A stretch of 64,000 nt of DNA from Candidatus Defluviilinea proxima (GCA_016721115.1 JADKIW010000001.1:511501-575500), one strand, 5' to 3'. Counted from the stretch's first letter, positions 42,584 through 52,843 are shown. Made by a program: numbers and translations. The notes: generated by a model from the letters alone, not told the origin.

Positions 42584-43762
42584 TTACCCATGCCTCGTCA
42601 TGAACTTTTCCATGCGGTGCAGGGCTTCTTCGATCTTGCTGTATTCGGTCGCATAACACATGCGTGCAAAGCCTTCGCCACCGGGACCAAACGCATTACC
42701 CGGTACGACAGCCACTTGTTCTTCACGCAACAAATTCTCAGCGAAGTCTTCGTCGCTCATGCCAGAGGCCTGGATGTTGGGGAAGGCGTAGAAAGCGCCA
42801 CGCGGCTCAAAGGTCCGAAGGCCGAGGCGATTGAGGCCCGTAACGAGAAGTCTGCGGCGACGATCATATTCTTTCACCATTTCGTCCACGTAGGAATTTC
42901 CATTTTTCAAGGCTTCGAGCGCGGCATCCTGCGCAGTGGTCGGCGCAGACATGATCGTGTATTGATGGACGCGCACAAGTCCTTGAATGATATCGGAGGG
43001 ACCACAAGCATAGCCGATGCGCCAGCCGGTCATCGCGTAATCTTTTGAGAAACCGCCGAGCAAAATGGTGCGTTGCTTGAGGCTTTCATCGAGCGAGGGG
43101 AAACAAACATGCTCGAAGTCATAAACGAGGCGGTCATAAATTTCATCAGACACGACTAGAAGATCATGTTCTTCTGCGATCTTTGCGATCTCGAGCATCA
43201 CTTCACGGGTGGCGACGGCGCCAGTTGGGTTGGAGGGATAGCCGATGAAGATACACTTGGTACGTGGTGTGAGCACCTTGCGGATGTCGTCAGGGTCCAC
43301 CATGAAATTATTTGCTTCGCGCGCCATCACTTCCACAGGCACACCGCCTGCAAGAATGACTTCAGCCTGATATGAAACGAAACATGGGGTTGGGATGATG
43401 ACCTCATCACCGGGGTCGAGGATCGCAACGAACGTGAGATACAACGCTTCTGAGACACCAACCGTAGCAACGACTTCGGTCGCCGGGTCATATTTCACTT
43501 TGTAAAAACTCTGGAGATGATCGGAAATCGCCTGACGCAATTCCATCTTGCCCCAGTTCGATGTGTAATGAGTCTCACCATGTTGCAACGAGCGGATGCC
43601 CGCATCGAGGATCGGTTTTGGCGTTGTAAAGTCTGGCTCACCGATGCCCAGCGAGATGACGTCTTTCATCGTCGCGGCAATATCAAAAAACCGTCGAATA
43701 CCCGATGGCTTGAGTCCCGCCACTCGTTGTGAAAGTCGATTTGTATTTGTCACTTCCTGCAT
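42584..43762 (-). CDS. Class I/II PLP-dependent aminotransferase
   Basis: The protein has 392 residues from MQEVTNTNRL (GGAGG upstream). Fold-type I features are LGIGEPDFTTPKPIL, YTSNWGKMELRQAI, FIGYPSNPTGAVATREVM, VVSDEIYDRLVYD, and the PLP-lysine in GGFSKDYAMTGWRIGYACGP. It belongs to the aspartate/aromatic/N-succinyl-diaminopimelate aminotransferase group; the exact substrate is not decided by these motifs. It lies 10 bp after a 69-aa gene and the pyrophosphorylase gene, in one operon of three. Confidence 0.9.
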   Translation of the reverse strand: MQEVTNTNRLSQRVAGLKPSGIRRFFDIAATMKDVISLGIGEPDFTTPKPILDAGIRSLQHGETHYTSNWGKMELRQAISDHLQSFYKVKYDPATEVVATVGVSEALYLTFVAILDPGDEVIIPTPCFVSYQAEVILAGGVPVEVMAREANNFMVDPDDIRKVLTPRTKCIFIGYPSNPTGAVATREVMLEIAKIAEEHDLLVVSDEIYDRLVYDFEHVCFPSLDESLKQRTILLGGFSKDYAMTGWRIGYACGPSDIIQGLVRVHQYTIMSAPTTAQDAALEALKNGNSYVDEMVKEYDRRRRLLVTGLNRLGLRTFEPRGAFYAFPNIQASGMSDEDFAENLLREEQVAVVPGNAFGPGGEGFARMCYATEYSKIEEALHRMEKFMTRHG

Positions 43763-43772
43763 TGCGCCTCCA

Positions 43773-43982
43773 TTAGATTGGTTGTACGAACCATTCATCG
43801 GGAATTTCCCGGTATGTAATTTCAAATGCCTGTCCATTCGTGGTCTTCACACGAAACCCTTTTTCGTCAGGGCCACGCCAACGTGCAAAGATCTCAGCCA
43901 CTTCATACTTGCACCCCATCCACGTAATGGAAAGCGGACGCTCCGCAAAAGTAGAATCAGAGCGACACTCAACGTTGTTCAT
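43773..43982 (-). CDS. Small protein between pyrophosphorylase and aminotransferase
   Basis: The 69-residue protein is unrecognised. It is rich in strands (LSITWMGCKYEVAEIFARWRGPDEKGFRVKTTNG), like a small beta-barrel or SH3-like module. The ATG directly follows the stop of the pyrophosphorylase gene (TAAATG). The aminotransferase start follows within 11 bp, so it is co-expressed. It could be a small accessory protein of the operon. Confidence 0.6.
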   Translation of the reverse strand: MNNVECRSDSTFAERPLSITWMGCKYEVAEIFARWRGPDEKGFRVKTTNGQAFEITYREIPDEWFVQPI

Positions 43983-45017
43983 TTATTTTGATACCACCGA
44001 ACTGTTATCGCCGATGTTCAAGCACAGCGCTTCTTCCTTGTTCGGTTGCCCTTCCACATAACAGTTACTACCAATCAAAGAGTTGATCAGGGCAGTACTC
44101 TTTATCTCAGTACCTTCATCCACGATGCTTTCCTGAATAACAGACTGGCTGATCTTGCAATTGGCTCCGATGGATGCATGAGGCCCAATGACCGCATCTG
44201 TAATCTCTGCACTTGGGTCTACAAAAGATGGAGCCAGGATCTTCACACTGCCACGCGTCTCATCCTTCGTTATGTTTGCCGCGCCACGCTCTAAAAGGAT
44301 CTTATTCGTTTCAAGAGTTGCATCGATCGTGCCAGTATCAAGCCAGGTATCGATCTGATGCACACGGATCTTTGTCCCACGCTCGATCATAATGGACATC
44401 GCATCGGCAAGAAAGAACTCGTTCTTGATCACAATGTCACGTTTCATCTGCTCTTCGATGGCGGCGATCAGGTCTCTGCCTTCCCTGAAATAGTAACAGC
44501 CCGCGATCACGAGGTTATTTTCCATCGTTTGCGGTTTTTCGATGAAACGCTTTACATACCCATCCCCGTTGAGTTCGGCCACACCAAAGCGACGCGGGTC
44601 CTCGACAGGCATCACCCAGGCGACAGAATCAGCTGTCTCTGTGGCAAGAAACGAGAAGTCAGTTTCGATCAGGGTGTCTGAAAAGACCATTTGCATTGGC
44701 CCACGCAAATACTCACGGGCCAACCACATCGCATGAGATTGTCCCCTCATCTCACGCTGGATGACAAAATGCGCTTTGATGTTCGGATATTTCTCTTCAA
44801 TGAAAGCGGGGATCTGTAGTTCGCCGAGAAATGGGCTAACAATAAAAACATATTCCAGATTTTCGGGGTTTGGCATGGTCTTGAACATATCAAGCAGATG
44901 TTCAAGCGTTGTTTTACCCGCCACACTAACGAGCGGCTTGGGCTTGCTATACGTGTGAGGTCTCATACGAGTCCCCCAGCCTGCCATAGGAATCACGATT
45001 TTGAATGTTTCAGCCAA
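43983..45017 (-). CDS. NDP-sugar pyrophosphorylase with beta-helix C-terminus
   Basis: This sugar-nucleotidyltransferase has IVIPMAGWGTRMRPHTYSKPKPLVSVAGKTTLEHLLD (Gly-rich signature, G-x-G-T-R and K-P-K-P) at its N-terminus, Rossmann-type VFSDTLIETDF, WVMPVEDPRRFGVAELNGDGYVKRFIEKP, and a left-handed parallel beta-helix (hexapeptide) tail from about residue 270. It makes NDP-sugars, probably for glucose-1-phosphate thymidylyl- or uridylyltransfer. TTG at 45017 has GGAG seven bases upstream and is preferred over a TTG 21 bp earlier. Confidence 0.88.
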   Translation of the reverse strand: MAETFKIVIPMAGWGTRMRPHTYSKPKPLVSVAGKTTLEHLLDMFKTMPNPENLEYVFIVSPFLGELQIPAFIEEKYPNIKAHFVIQREMRGQSHAMWLAREYLRGPMQMVFSDTLIETDFSFLATETADSVAWVMPVEDPRRFGVAELNGDGYVKRFIEKPQTMENNLVIAGCYYFREGRDLIAAIEEQMKRDIVIKNEFFLADAMSIMIERGTKIRVHQIDTWLDTGTIDATLETNKILLERGAANITKDETRGSVKILAPSFVDPSAEITDAVIGPHASIGANCKISQSVIQESIVDEGTEIKSTALINSLIGSNCYVEGQPNKEEALCLNIGDNSSVVSK

Positions 45018-45120
45018 GTTAAAACTCCATACTGCCAAATTTGCCCTGCTATTTTACCAATGAAAAGACGGTAAACAGGTATTATGGTTACCTATTCACC
45101 GTCTTTGGTCAGTGGAGTAT

Positions 45121-46104
45121 TTAGGAATGCCCAAGGATCGGATGAGGTCTGTAAGGCTCTTCCAATTGCTTGATATCCTCGTCTGAAAGCTTGATATCGA
45201 GCGCGGCGATGGCCTGTTCAAGGTGGTCCATTTTTGTCGCGCCAATGATCGGGGCCGTAATATGAGGCTTGTTCAGCATCCATGCCAACGCGATCTGTGA
45301 GGCGGTCAGGCCGCGCACCTTTGCGATCTCCCATGCACGGTCTGCCACTGTGAAATCCTCCTCGCGGAAATACAATCCGTTGGCAAACGGATCACTCTGT
45401 GCGCGTGACGTTTCTCCGCCACCTCCGCGTTTGCGATCACCGGCAAAAAATCCGCGTGCCATGGGGCTCCAAGGGATCAGCCCAACGCCCTGATCGATAC
45501 ACAACGGGATCATCTCCCGCTCTTCTTCGCGATAGGCGAGGTTATAGTGATTTTGCATGGAGACGAAACGGCTCCAACCGTGACTTTGAGCTGTGTACTG
45601 CGCCTTTAAGAATTGCCACGCGAACATGGATGAGGCTCCGATATAACGTGCTTTGCCCGCACGCACCACATCGTTCAGCGCTTCCATCGTCTCTTCGATG
45701 GGAGTGTTGTAGTCCCAGCGGTGGATCTGGTACAAGTCCACGTAATCCATCTGCAAACGCTTAAGTGACTTATCGATCGAATCCATGATGTGCTTGCGAG
45801 AGAGGCCGCGGTCATTGATCTCATCACTCATCGGGCTATTGACCTTGGTTGCGACCACAACGGTTTCGCGCTTGACGCCGAAATGTCTGAGAAGATTCCC
45901 AGTCACCTTTTCGCTTTCGCCGAGGGAATATACATCCGCTGTATCGAAGAAGTTAATGCCCGCATCGAGCGCACGTTTGATAAAGGGTTTTGCATCTTCT
46001 TCTACCAAAATCCAATCACGCCATTGCTTGGACCCGTAGCTCATCATGCCCAAACACAAACGCGAGACCATTATTCCTGTTTTGCCGAGATTGACATATT
46101 GCAT
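45121..46104 (-). CDS. Aldo/keto reductase
   Basis: The protein has 327 residues from MQYVNLGKTG (AAGGAGA six bases upstream). TIM-barrel AKR features are FFDTADVYSLGESE with the catalytic Tyr, TKVNSP with Lys, DLYQIHRWDYNTPIEETM with His, and the NADPH-binding C-terminal IALAWMLNKPHITAPIIGATKMDHLEQAIAAL. It resembles the YghZ/YajO-like group. The physiological substrate is unknown. The neighbouring ATG codons further upstream give an N-terminus unlike the family. Confidence 0.94.
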   Translation of the reverse strand: MQYVNLGKTGIMVSRLCLGMMSYGSKQWRDWILVEEDAKPFIKRALDAGINFFDTADVYSLGESEKVTGNLLRHFGVKRETVVVATKVNSPMSDEINDRGLSRKHIMDSIDKSLKRLQMDYVDLYQIHRWDYNTPIEETMEALNDVVRAGKARYIGASSMFAWQFLKAQYTAQSHGWSRFVSMQNHYNLAYREEEREMIPLCIDQGVGLIPWSPMARGFFAGDRKRGGGGETSRAQSDPFANGLYFREEDFTVADRAWEIAKVRGLTASQIALAWMLNKPHITAPIIGATKMDHLEQAIAALDIKLSDEDIKQLEEPYRPHPILGHS

Positions 46105-46229
46105 GAAGACTCTCCTTGTAAAAGTAGTAACGACTCTGCGAGGCATCCTTGTGGGACAGTCGTTTTGCCAAAAAGCGACATAAGCCGCCACTACAAAAAA
46201 ATCCGCTCATAACGGCGGTTGAATAAGCG

Positions 46230-46272
46230 CCAGAAGCAAGTGTCGCCACAGCGTCACAGCGATGCTTCTGGA
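46230..46272 (-). terminator. Long hairpin between the Ser/Thr kinase and aldo/keto reductase
   Basis: CCAGAAGCA and TGCTTCTGG are perfect 9-bp arms around a 25-nt loop. It lies downstream of the minus-strand Ser/Thr kinase stop at 46303. There is no strong T-run, so its terminator strength is uncertain. Confidence 0.5.
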
Positions 46273-46302
46273 TTCCAAAACGAATTGTACTACCGTGATC
46301 TA

Positions 46303-48374
46303 CTAGGGAGTGGAATCTTGCAAGGCGAACAGGATCTCTTCGCGGGTGTTCGAGAAGAATCCAAGTGGAAGCTTGAACGGGGTCACTGGTCCAGTTCCAT
46401 CCACAGGCATGTAATATAGGAATGTTTCGCTCTCAGCACCTTGGTTCTTATCCTGAAAGAGGAACAACATATATGTACCATCAGGGCTTAGAGTGGCGTT
46501 GCGATAACAACAGTCACCCACTGGATTGAGATGGGTGGATTCACCTTTGGACATATCATACAGGTACAGTTCGCCATATCCGCTGTTGCGGATGAAGGTG
46601 TTCAACAGGAAACGTTGACCGCCATCCCAATGGAAGTAAGGCAAGGCGGGTGTTTTTTGATAGCCTTCGGGAGAGAAATGTTTGCCGGGGAATTCATCGA
46701 TCACAAGCGGGTCAACCGACTTGCAACGGACGAGGTCCACATCCATGATACGGACGGTATCCCCGACTCGTTGATTGACAATGCTTTGATACTTGACCGC
46801 CAAACTTTTACCATCCGCTGACCATTGTGCACCTTTCACAGCGACATCGGCATAGTTAACGCAGGTCTTGTCCCAATTTTGCAGTTCAAAAGCTGTCTTA
46901 GCCGTGGATAGAAATTCTTCATCAAATGGCAGGATGATAAGTCTGCGTTCGATGCTGATGGCAACATGACTCCCATCGGGTGAAACACGGAAGCCTTCAA
47001 AGTATTCGCCGCTGAAACAACCGACTTTTTTAGGGACAGGCTGGGCTTCTTCGACATTCACTGTGTACACACACTTCCCTTCAACATACAGAAGTTCTTT
47101 ACCACCGGGCAGCCATTGCAGATCCAGTTTGGGGATGTTGGTGTTGGTCAGTTGCGTGATGTTTTTGCCATCTATGTCCATCAAGTACACTTCGCGATTC
47201 GTAGTGAGTGCAATACGAAGTGCACCGCCAACACCGGAGACAACTGGGATGGCAGTTGGCTCAACTGTAGCTTCTATCGTGGGCATGACTGTCGCAGCTT
47301 CGGTAGCAGGGGAAGTTGTCGGGGAGGGAAGGTTAGTTGAGGCTGTGGCAGTTGTCAGTGTAGGGGTTGAGGCGTCTGTCTTATTGAGGCCGAAATATCC
47401 CCAGAGGGAAAGCCCAATGAGGGCCAGTGCAATGAATCCAGCGATCATCCAATTGCGTGTTTTGGGATGTGGTGTAGGAGCTGGAGAATGTTCGGTAGGC
47501 AACTCGTTCTTTATAGGAACGCGAGGAGGAAGTGGCGTGATAAATTTTGCATTCATCACGGTGTCGGCGGGAAGGGCTTCAAGGAAAGCATTCGCAAATT
47601 CGGCGGTGGTGGCGTAACGATCGCGTGGATCTTTCTCGAGGGTTTTCTTGAAGATATCGCCAACCCCGGACGGGAGGGTTGGGTTGACATCGAGAATGTT
47701 TGGCGCAGGTTCGGTGGCATGCTTGAATGCCATCGCAAGAGGCGTGGTGGCTTCAAAGGGCGCATGTCCGCTCAACATTTCGAACAGGATGACGCCGAGT
47801 GAATACTGGTCACTGCCTCCATCCACTTCATCACCACGGGCTTGTTCGGGACTCATGTAGCGGGGAGTGCCAATGATGCCAGAGTGTGTGATACGTGTGG
47901 CGGCTTGTGCGAATTTGGCAATGCCGAAATCAGAAATATAGGCGTTATCGTTTTCGTCGAAGAGGATGTTGCCAGGTTTGAGATCACGGTGAACGATGCC
48001 TTTACGATGGGCATAATCGAGCGCGTCGGCAAGACGCAGAAGGATATACGCGATCTGTTCAACTGTGAGTTTCCGCTTTGGATGCGCTCGGTGAGCGAGC
48101 CGCCCGGCATATAGCGCATAACGTAGAACAACTGGTTGTTGTCAAACCCCACATCATACACAGGGACAATGGCCGCGTGCTCAAGCTTCGCAACGATCTT
48201 GGTTTCACGTTCAAAACGTTCGCGCAACATGGGGTCTTCAAGCAATTCGCGTTTAAGGATCTTGAGCGCCACATCCCTTTCAAAGGATGGGTCATAGGCA
48301 CGGTACACCGTGGCCATCCCCCCGACGCCCAATTCTTCCTTGATCTCGTAACGCTTAAAGGTTTGTGTCAGCAT
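46303..48374 (-). pseudogene. Frameshifted Ser/Thr protein kinase with beta-propeller-like domain
   Basis: The N-terminal part (MLTQTFKRYEIKEELGVGGMATVYRAYDP...) is a Hanks-type kinase lobe with VALKILKREL as Lys motif. After TERIQSGN the frame runs into nonsense. Removing one missing A in the run at about 48070-48073 restores LTVEQIAYIL...HRDLKPGN, DFGIAKFA and MSPEQARGDE, so the rest (ending 46303) is the true continuation. After the kinase domain come one transmembrane helix (about residue 310), a Thr/Pro linker, and a WD40/PD40-like propeller (TNREVYLMDIDGKNI, VSPDGSHVAIS, LSPDGTYMLFLF). The single-base loss in a homopolymer may be real or a sequencing error. Confidence 0.8.
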
Positions 48375-48525
48375 GTCAACTCGTTATGTAGATGCCAAGT
48401 ATCAGTATAACGAGCGATACGGGGTGTAACCGATACATTTGGATTACAGAAATAGAGGCAAATCCTTTCTTTTTTAATTCAACCCTATGTGAAATACTGT
48501 ACAATGGGATTGGAAAGGAGTTCCA

Positions 48526-49545
48526 ATGAATATTTCAACTAACACGGATGGGAAAACCTCGTGGAAAAAGATCATCGCCTCTTATTCGACCCCTGACCTG
48601 CCTCGCAGTATCTGGCAGTTGGTCAATACGCTGATCCCTTTTTTCGCGCTGTTCTACCTCTCAATACGAAGCGTGGATATATCACTCTGGCTGACGCTTC
48701 CTCTCACTCTGCTCACGGCGGGATTCATGGTACGGGCATTCATTATCTTCCACGATTGTGGACACGGTTCATTCTTCAAGTCACAGCGCGCCAATGATCT
48801 TGTAGGGATCATTACTGGCATCCTGGCGTTCACTCCCTATTACCGCTGGAAACATGAGCACGCCATCCACCATGCCACAAGCGGTGACCTCGATCGGCGC
48901 GGCGTGGGTGATGTGTACACAATGACCGTAGAGGAATATCTCGCCTCCCCCTGGTGGAAGAAGCTCGGATATCGCGTAATGCGCAACCCGATCATCTTGT
49001 TATTGATCGGGCCAACCTTTGTATTCGTTGTCGGCGAAAGGATTCCACCCGCTACAGGCAAACGTGAGATCGCCAGCGTCTGGTGGACAAATCTCGCTCT
49101 GGCTGTGATCGTCACAGTGATGGGGCTGACCTTCGGCTGGAAGAACTATCTGATCACACAGTTGCTCGTCCTCTTCTTTGGGACAAGCGCAGGCGTATGG
49201 CTGTTCTACGTTCAGCACAATTATGAAGGCGTATACTGGGAGCGCCATTCTGAATGGGATTACTTTACTGCCAGCATAAAAGGAAGTTCATTCTATAAAT
49301 TACCTGTCCTATTGCAATGGTTCACAGGCAACATTGGTTTCCATCATATCCATCACCTTGGCTCAAAGATCCCCAACTACAAACTGCCTAAAGCCTATAA
49401 CGAAAACCCGATCTTCCACGTAGAACCGTTGACCATCCTCTCCAGCTTGAAATGCCTGAAATGGCGCGTTTACGACGAGGCCAATCGCAGGCTGGCAGGC
49501 TGGGAAGCCCTGAAACAGTACCGGCAAAAATCCATGACATCATGA
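48526..49545 (+). CDS. Fatty acid desaturase
   Basis: This 339-residue membrane di-iron desaturase has His boxes HDCGHGS (box I), HEHAIHH (box II), and GFHHIHHLGSKIPNY (box III), with four transmembrane helices between. The pattern matches acyl-lipid omega-3/omega-6/delta-12-type enzymes that introduce double bases into membrane lipids. AAGGAG lies upstream of the ATG. A TACAAT -10-like box lies about 20 bp further upstream. It is alone on this strand and closed by a terminator, which fits a cold-responsive membrane role alongside CspA and the DEAD-box helicase. Confidence 0.94.
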   Translation: MNISTNTDGKTSWKKIIASYSTPDLPRSIWQLVNTLIPFFALFYLSIRSVDISLWLTLPLTLLTAGFMVRAFIIFHDCGHGSFFKSQRANDLVGIITGILAFTPYYRWKHEHAIHHATSGDLDRRGVGDVYTMTVEEYLASPWWKKLGYRVMRNPIILLLIGPTFVFVVGERIPPATGKREIASVWWTNLALAVIVTVMGLTFGWKNYLITQLLVLFFGTSAGVWLFYVQHNYEGVYWERHSEWDYFTASIKGSSFYKLPVLLQWFTGNIGFHHIHHLGSKIPNYKLPKAYNENPIFHVEPLTILSSLKCLKWRVYDEANRRLAGWEALKQYRQKSMTS

Positions 49546-49550
49546 ACTCA

Positions 49551-49578
49551 AGAGCGACCTACAACAGGTCGCTCTTTT
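49551..49578. terminator. Terminator after the desaturase
   Basis: AGAGCGACCT/AGGTCGCTCT with a 5-nt loop and T-rich tail. Confidence 0.9.
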
Positions 49579-49800
49579 ATTATTGCTTACATGGGGTTCA
49601 AGAGAAAAGAACTCTGATTTCTCCCAAAAACTTTAAATCAACTCGCGGCCACTGTACTGGTCATACTTAAGTACCGCAACAATATAAATTTGCAAAAATG
49701 CAAAGCAATTGCAAAAGCATTGCTTCTCAAAATAACATCCGGTCGGTACTATATGAACAGAAGGTTTCCATACTATTATTTTTTTTCAGGAGAATTCAAT

Positions 49801-52575
49801 ATGCAAAAAGCACTCAATCAATTCATGCTTTTGTTGGTGATCGTTGCTGTGGTGGCCACCAGCGCCATCCGTACGACAACGGTCTATGCCGACGATGGAA
49901 GCACAGACCCCGTAAGCGAAAGCACGCCCACCGACGGAGAACAACCCGTCGCGCCTACGGAAGAGCAATCGCCCGTTGCTACAGACCCCGTCACGGTGCC
50001 CGAGATCCTTGAACAACTACCGGAAGACACAGAACTGGTGGTCGTCAATGAAGAAGGCGACGTTGAGCCTCTGGCAACAGAAGCCGCCGCCGAGATCATC
50101 GCCACTGCCGACCCGATGTGGTGCCCGGAAGGAGCAACACCCGGAGATGCTAGCTGTACCAGCAGTTACAGCGACTTCGCATCGCTCATCGCCGCGCTCA
50201 CTGCCGATGCGGCATCCGCCACTCCTGTTTATACCGGCAACGGTGTGATCTGGGTCGAGGATACCTACAATGGCAACGATGATTCGCAGATCATCCTCGA
50301 TGGCGCAGTACTCACCAACCTCAACAATCACAACCTGACCGTTCAGGGCGGTTGGAGCGGAGGCAATAACACCACGGTCACCGGCACATCCCTCGCCGAT
50401 GTCTCCATGGTCTTTGTAAATTGGACCGGCAACATCACCATCAATGACTTTGACATCACCGCAGGTGACGATGCAGGCTTTGGCCTGTCCATTCAAAACA
50501 CTGGGACCGTTACGTTAGACAACGTTTCAGTGAACGGCACTACCGCAAACACCTATGGATTTGGTGACGGCGCTGTGATAGATAGCACCGGTAACGTGGA
50601 CATCACCAACAGTGAATTCGATAACAACGCAGGCAACGGCCTTACAGTCGCTTCAGGCGGGACCATTGATCTGGATACTGTTTCAGCAAGCTCTAACACG
50701 CTGACAGGTGCTTTCCTCGATAGTTGCGGTTATGGCGATGTCACAGCCGGTTTGTGTGCAGGTGCTGGGGCTGTTACCGTCAACTCAGGCGCAAGCATCT
50801 TCAATAGCAATGGCTTCAATGGTCTCGTCATTGACGCAGGTGGCGGCATTGACGTTGCAAATATTCAAGCAAACACCAATGGCCTGAATGGAGCCGTGCT
50901 AACCAGCGCAGACGAAGACGGTACCGGCAATGTGACCGTTGACCAAAGCGAATTCAATGGCAAGTTCAATGGCACAGGTTTGGATATCCTCACAGACGGA
51001 ACCATCACCCTGACAAACGTTGACGCCTTCTCCAATAACACTGGGGCTATTCTCGATACAACGTACGATTTTGGCGCGATCAACGTCAGCGATAGCAACT
51101 TCGGCACAGACGCCACCACCGGCAACGACTGGACTGGCTTACATGCTGAATCAAGCGACACGATCACACTTCTCAATGTAGTTTCCTCGTACAACGGATC
51201 TAATGGCGCCTACCTTGAAGTAGAAGGCGATATTACGATAACCAATAGCTCCTTCGACTCAAATGTCAATTCTAATTTCCCCGAAGATCCCGGGCTTTAT
51301 GCCAACAGCAATGGTGGCGACATCACATTAACGGATGTCAATGCTGATAACAACATGTATGGTGCAGGTGCTGTGTTGAGCACCGGCGGCAATGGCGCGA
51401 TCACTGTCACGGGCGGCCACTTCAACGGCAATGGAAGTTTCGGCGTCCTGGCTCAAAACGAGGATGGTGATATTACGCTCAACAATGTCACCGCATCTCT
51501 CAACAAGATCAAAGGCGCGTACTTAAATTCCTACGGACTTGGCAATATCTTTGTCAACAACAGTGTCTTCGTTGAGAATGGTTCCTTCGGCATCTACGCT
51601 GGCACATTTGAAGGTAACATCAACCTTGACCAAGTCACCGTCACCGGCAATGATGTGACCGGTATCGGCGCGGCTCTGATCACAGAGACCGGCAACATCT
51701 TCGTCAGCGACAGCACTTTCAACCTCAACACTGCGGTTGGTTTGTGGGTCGCCACAGGCGGACAGGTTGACCTCGTCAACGTAACCGCTGACGGCAATGG
51801 TGTTGAAGTGTATAGCACATCCACTGTTGAATCCATGTGTTTGGGAGATGAAGTTGTCAATATCGTCGTCAATGTAGATGGCGGCGTATTTACCAACAAT
51901 GGCGAATACGGTCTGATGGTCAAGCCCGGACCGCTGGGCACACTGACCTTTGTCACTCCATCTACTTTCAGCGGAAACACCCTGGGCGATTACCTGCTCG
52001 ACATCAGTGACCCTGAATCGAAAGATTGCACCCCGGTAGAAGAACCACCCACTGAGACGAAGGAACCGCTCGTTGTGGAAGTCCCCTCCAATGGCGGGAC
52101 CCCTGTTGAACAGGATTGTGAACTGTACTCCGGCACGATCTTGAAACTGCCGAATGGCACATGGATGAAGGTTGGTTGTCCGTATGAAGGCTTTAGCCTG
52201 ATCGAAGATCTGTCAGAGGCGGAACTGCCCGGGCAACTGGGAGCAGGCACGAACTTCGCAGGAGGCGTTACTGTCAGCTTGTTGGATGGTGAAGGCAACG
52301 TCATCCTGAATGAAGACGGAACGGTTACCATCAACTTCCTGATCCCCGAAGATTCACGAGGCCGAGGATATTCCATCCTGTTCTGGGACCCGACCTTGAA
52401 TGACGGTGTTGGCGGCTGGGTGACATTGCCACTCTTTGAAGAGGGCACCAGCTTCATGCTCAACCCGGATAACCCTGAAGATACCCGCACGATCATCTCT
52501 GGCGTGAAACAGGTTGGGAACGTTGTAACGGTCACGGTTAATTTCTCTGGCGCGTTCATTCTCGTTGAACGATAA
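49801..52575 (+). CDS. Large secreted right-handed beta-helix protein
   Basis: The protein has 924 residues from MQKALNQFMLLL (AGGAG upstream). A signal peptide ends near residue 35 and a Pro/Thr/Glu-rich linker follows. The body (about residues 120-750) is a run of 22-28-residue repeats with G-N-I/T-I-T/D-S-x-F/V and N-x-V-x-A/S-x-x-N signatures, as in pectate-lyase-like beta-helices. The C-terminal ~170 residues form a separate domain (GVTVSLLDGEGNVILNEDG...). No catalytic triad is visible. Surface adhesion, or a spore- or sheath-type role, is possible. A long in-frame run before this ATG lacks family features and is rejected. Confidence 0.88.
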   Translation: MQKALNQFMLLLVIVAVVATSAIRTTTVYADDGSTDPVSESTPTDGEQPVAPTEEQSPVATDPVTVPEILEQLPEDTELVVVNEEGDVEPLATEAAAEIIATADPMWCPEGATPGDASCTSSYSDFASLIAALTADAASATPVYTGNGVIWVEDTYNGNDDSQIILDGAVLTNLNNHNLTVQGGWSGGNNTTVTGTSLADVSMVFVNWTGNITINDFDITAGDDAGFGLSIQNTGTVTLDNVSVNGTTANTYGFGDGAVIDSTGNVDITNSEFDNNAGNGLTVASGGTIDLDTVSASSNTLTGAFLDSCGYGDVTAGLCAGAGAVTVNSGASIFNSNGFNGLVIDAGGGIDVANIQANTNGLNGAVLTSADEDGTGNVTVDQSEFNGKFNGTGLDILTDGTITLTNVDAFSNNTGAILDTTYDFGAINVSDSNFGTDATTGNDWTGLHAESSDTITLLNVVSSYNGSNGAYLEVEGDITITNSSFDSNVNSNFPEDPGLYANSNGGDITLTDVNADNNMYGAGAVLSTGGNGAITVTGGHFNGNGSFGVLAQNEDGDITLNNVTASLNKIKGAYLNSYGLGNIFVNNSVFVENGSFGIYAGTFEGNINLDQVTVTGNDVTGIGAALITETGNIFVSDSTFNLNTAVGLWVATGGQVDLVNVTADGNGVEVYSTSTVESMCLGDEVVNIVVNVDGGVFTNNGEYGLMVKPGPLGTLTFVTPSTFSGNTLGDYLLDISDPESKDCTPVEEPPTETKEPLVVEVPSNGGTPVEQDCELYSGTILKLPNGTWMKVGCPYEGFSLIEDLSEAELPGQLGAGTNFAGGVTVSLLDGEGNVILNEDGTVTINFLIPEDSRGRGYSILFWDPTLNDGVGGWVTLPLFEEGTSFMLNPDNPEDTRTIISGVKQVGNVVTVTVNFSGAFILVER

Positions 52576-52591
52576 AACGAAACGATAAGAT

Positions 52592-52627
52592 AAAAATCCC
52601 CACGGCTATACGTCGTGGGGATTTTTT
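52592..52627. terminator. Terminator after the beta-helix gene
   Basis: AATCCCCACG/CGTGGGGATT with an inner loop and T6 tail. Confidence 0.9.
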
Positions 52628-52802
52628 GTATTAATCATATGAATGCAAATTTTCAATAAAAAACGCAAAAACAAAACATGATTAAAAATTACTCATGGAA
52701 GAGTTGTGCAATCGTTTGTGTGACGTAGGGGATGCGTCCAGCAGTCTGCGGAGGCACATGATACAGTTGACTTTGTAAGGTGATTTCTCTTCTCCTCCTT
52801 GG

Positions 52803-52843
52803 AAAATGAAAGAGCCGGTCTGGAGGCCCGGCTCTTTCATTTT
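52803..52843. terminator. Long orphan hairpin with A and T tails
   Basis: AAAATGAAAGAGCCGG pairs perfectly with its complement around an 8-nt loop, giving a 16-bp stem. It looks like a strong bidirectional terminator, but there is no gene ending here on either strand. It sits in a 392-bp gene-free stretch (52576-52967), which otherwise shows only the beta-helix terminator and the upstream region of the winged-helix gene. Confidence 0.75.

Noticed and set aside
49690..49800. 37-codon extension before the beta-helix signal peptide
   Set aside because: Would bury the signal peptide; the ATG at 49801 has AGGAG upstream.
51990..52559. Long minus-strand frames under the beta-helix gene
   Set aside because: Ser/Thr/Pro shadows of a repetitive coding sequence, no ribosome site or family.
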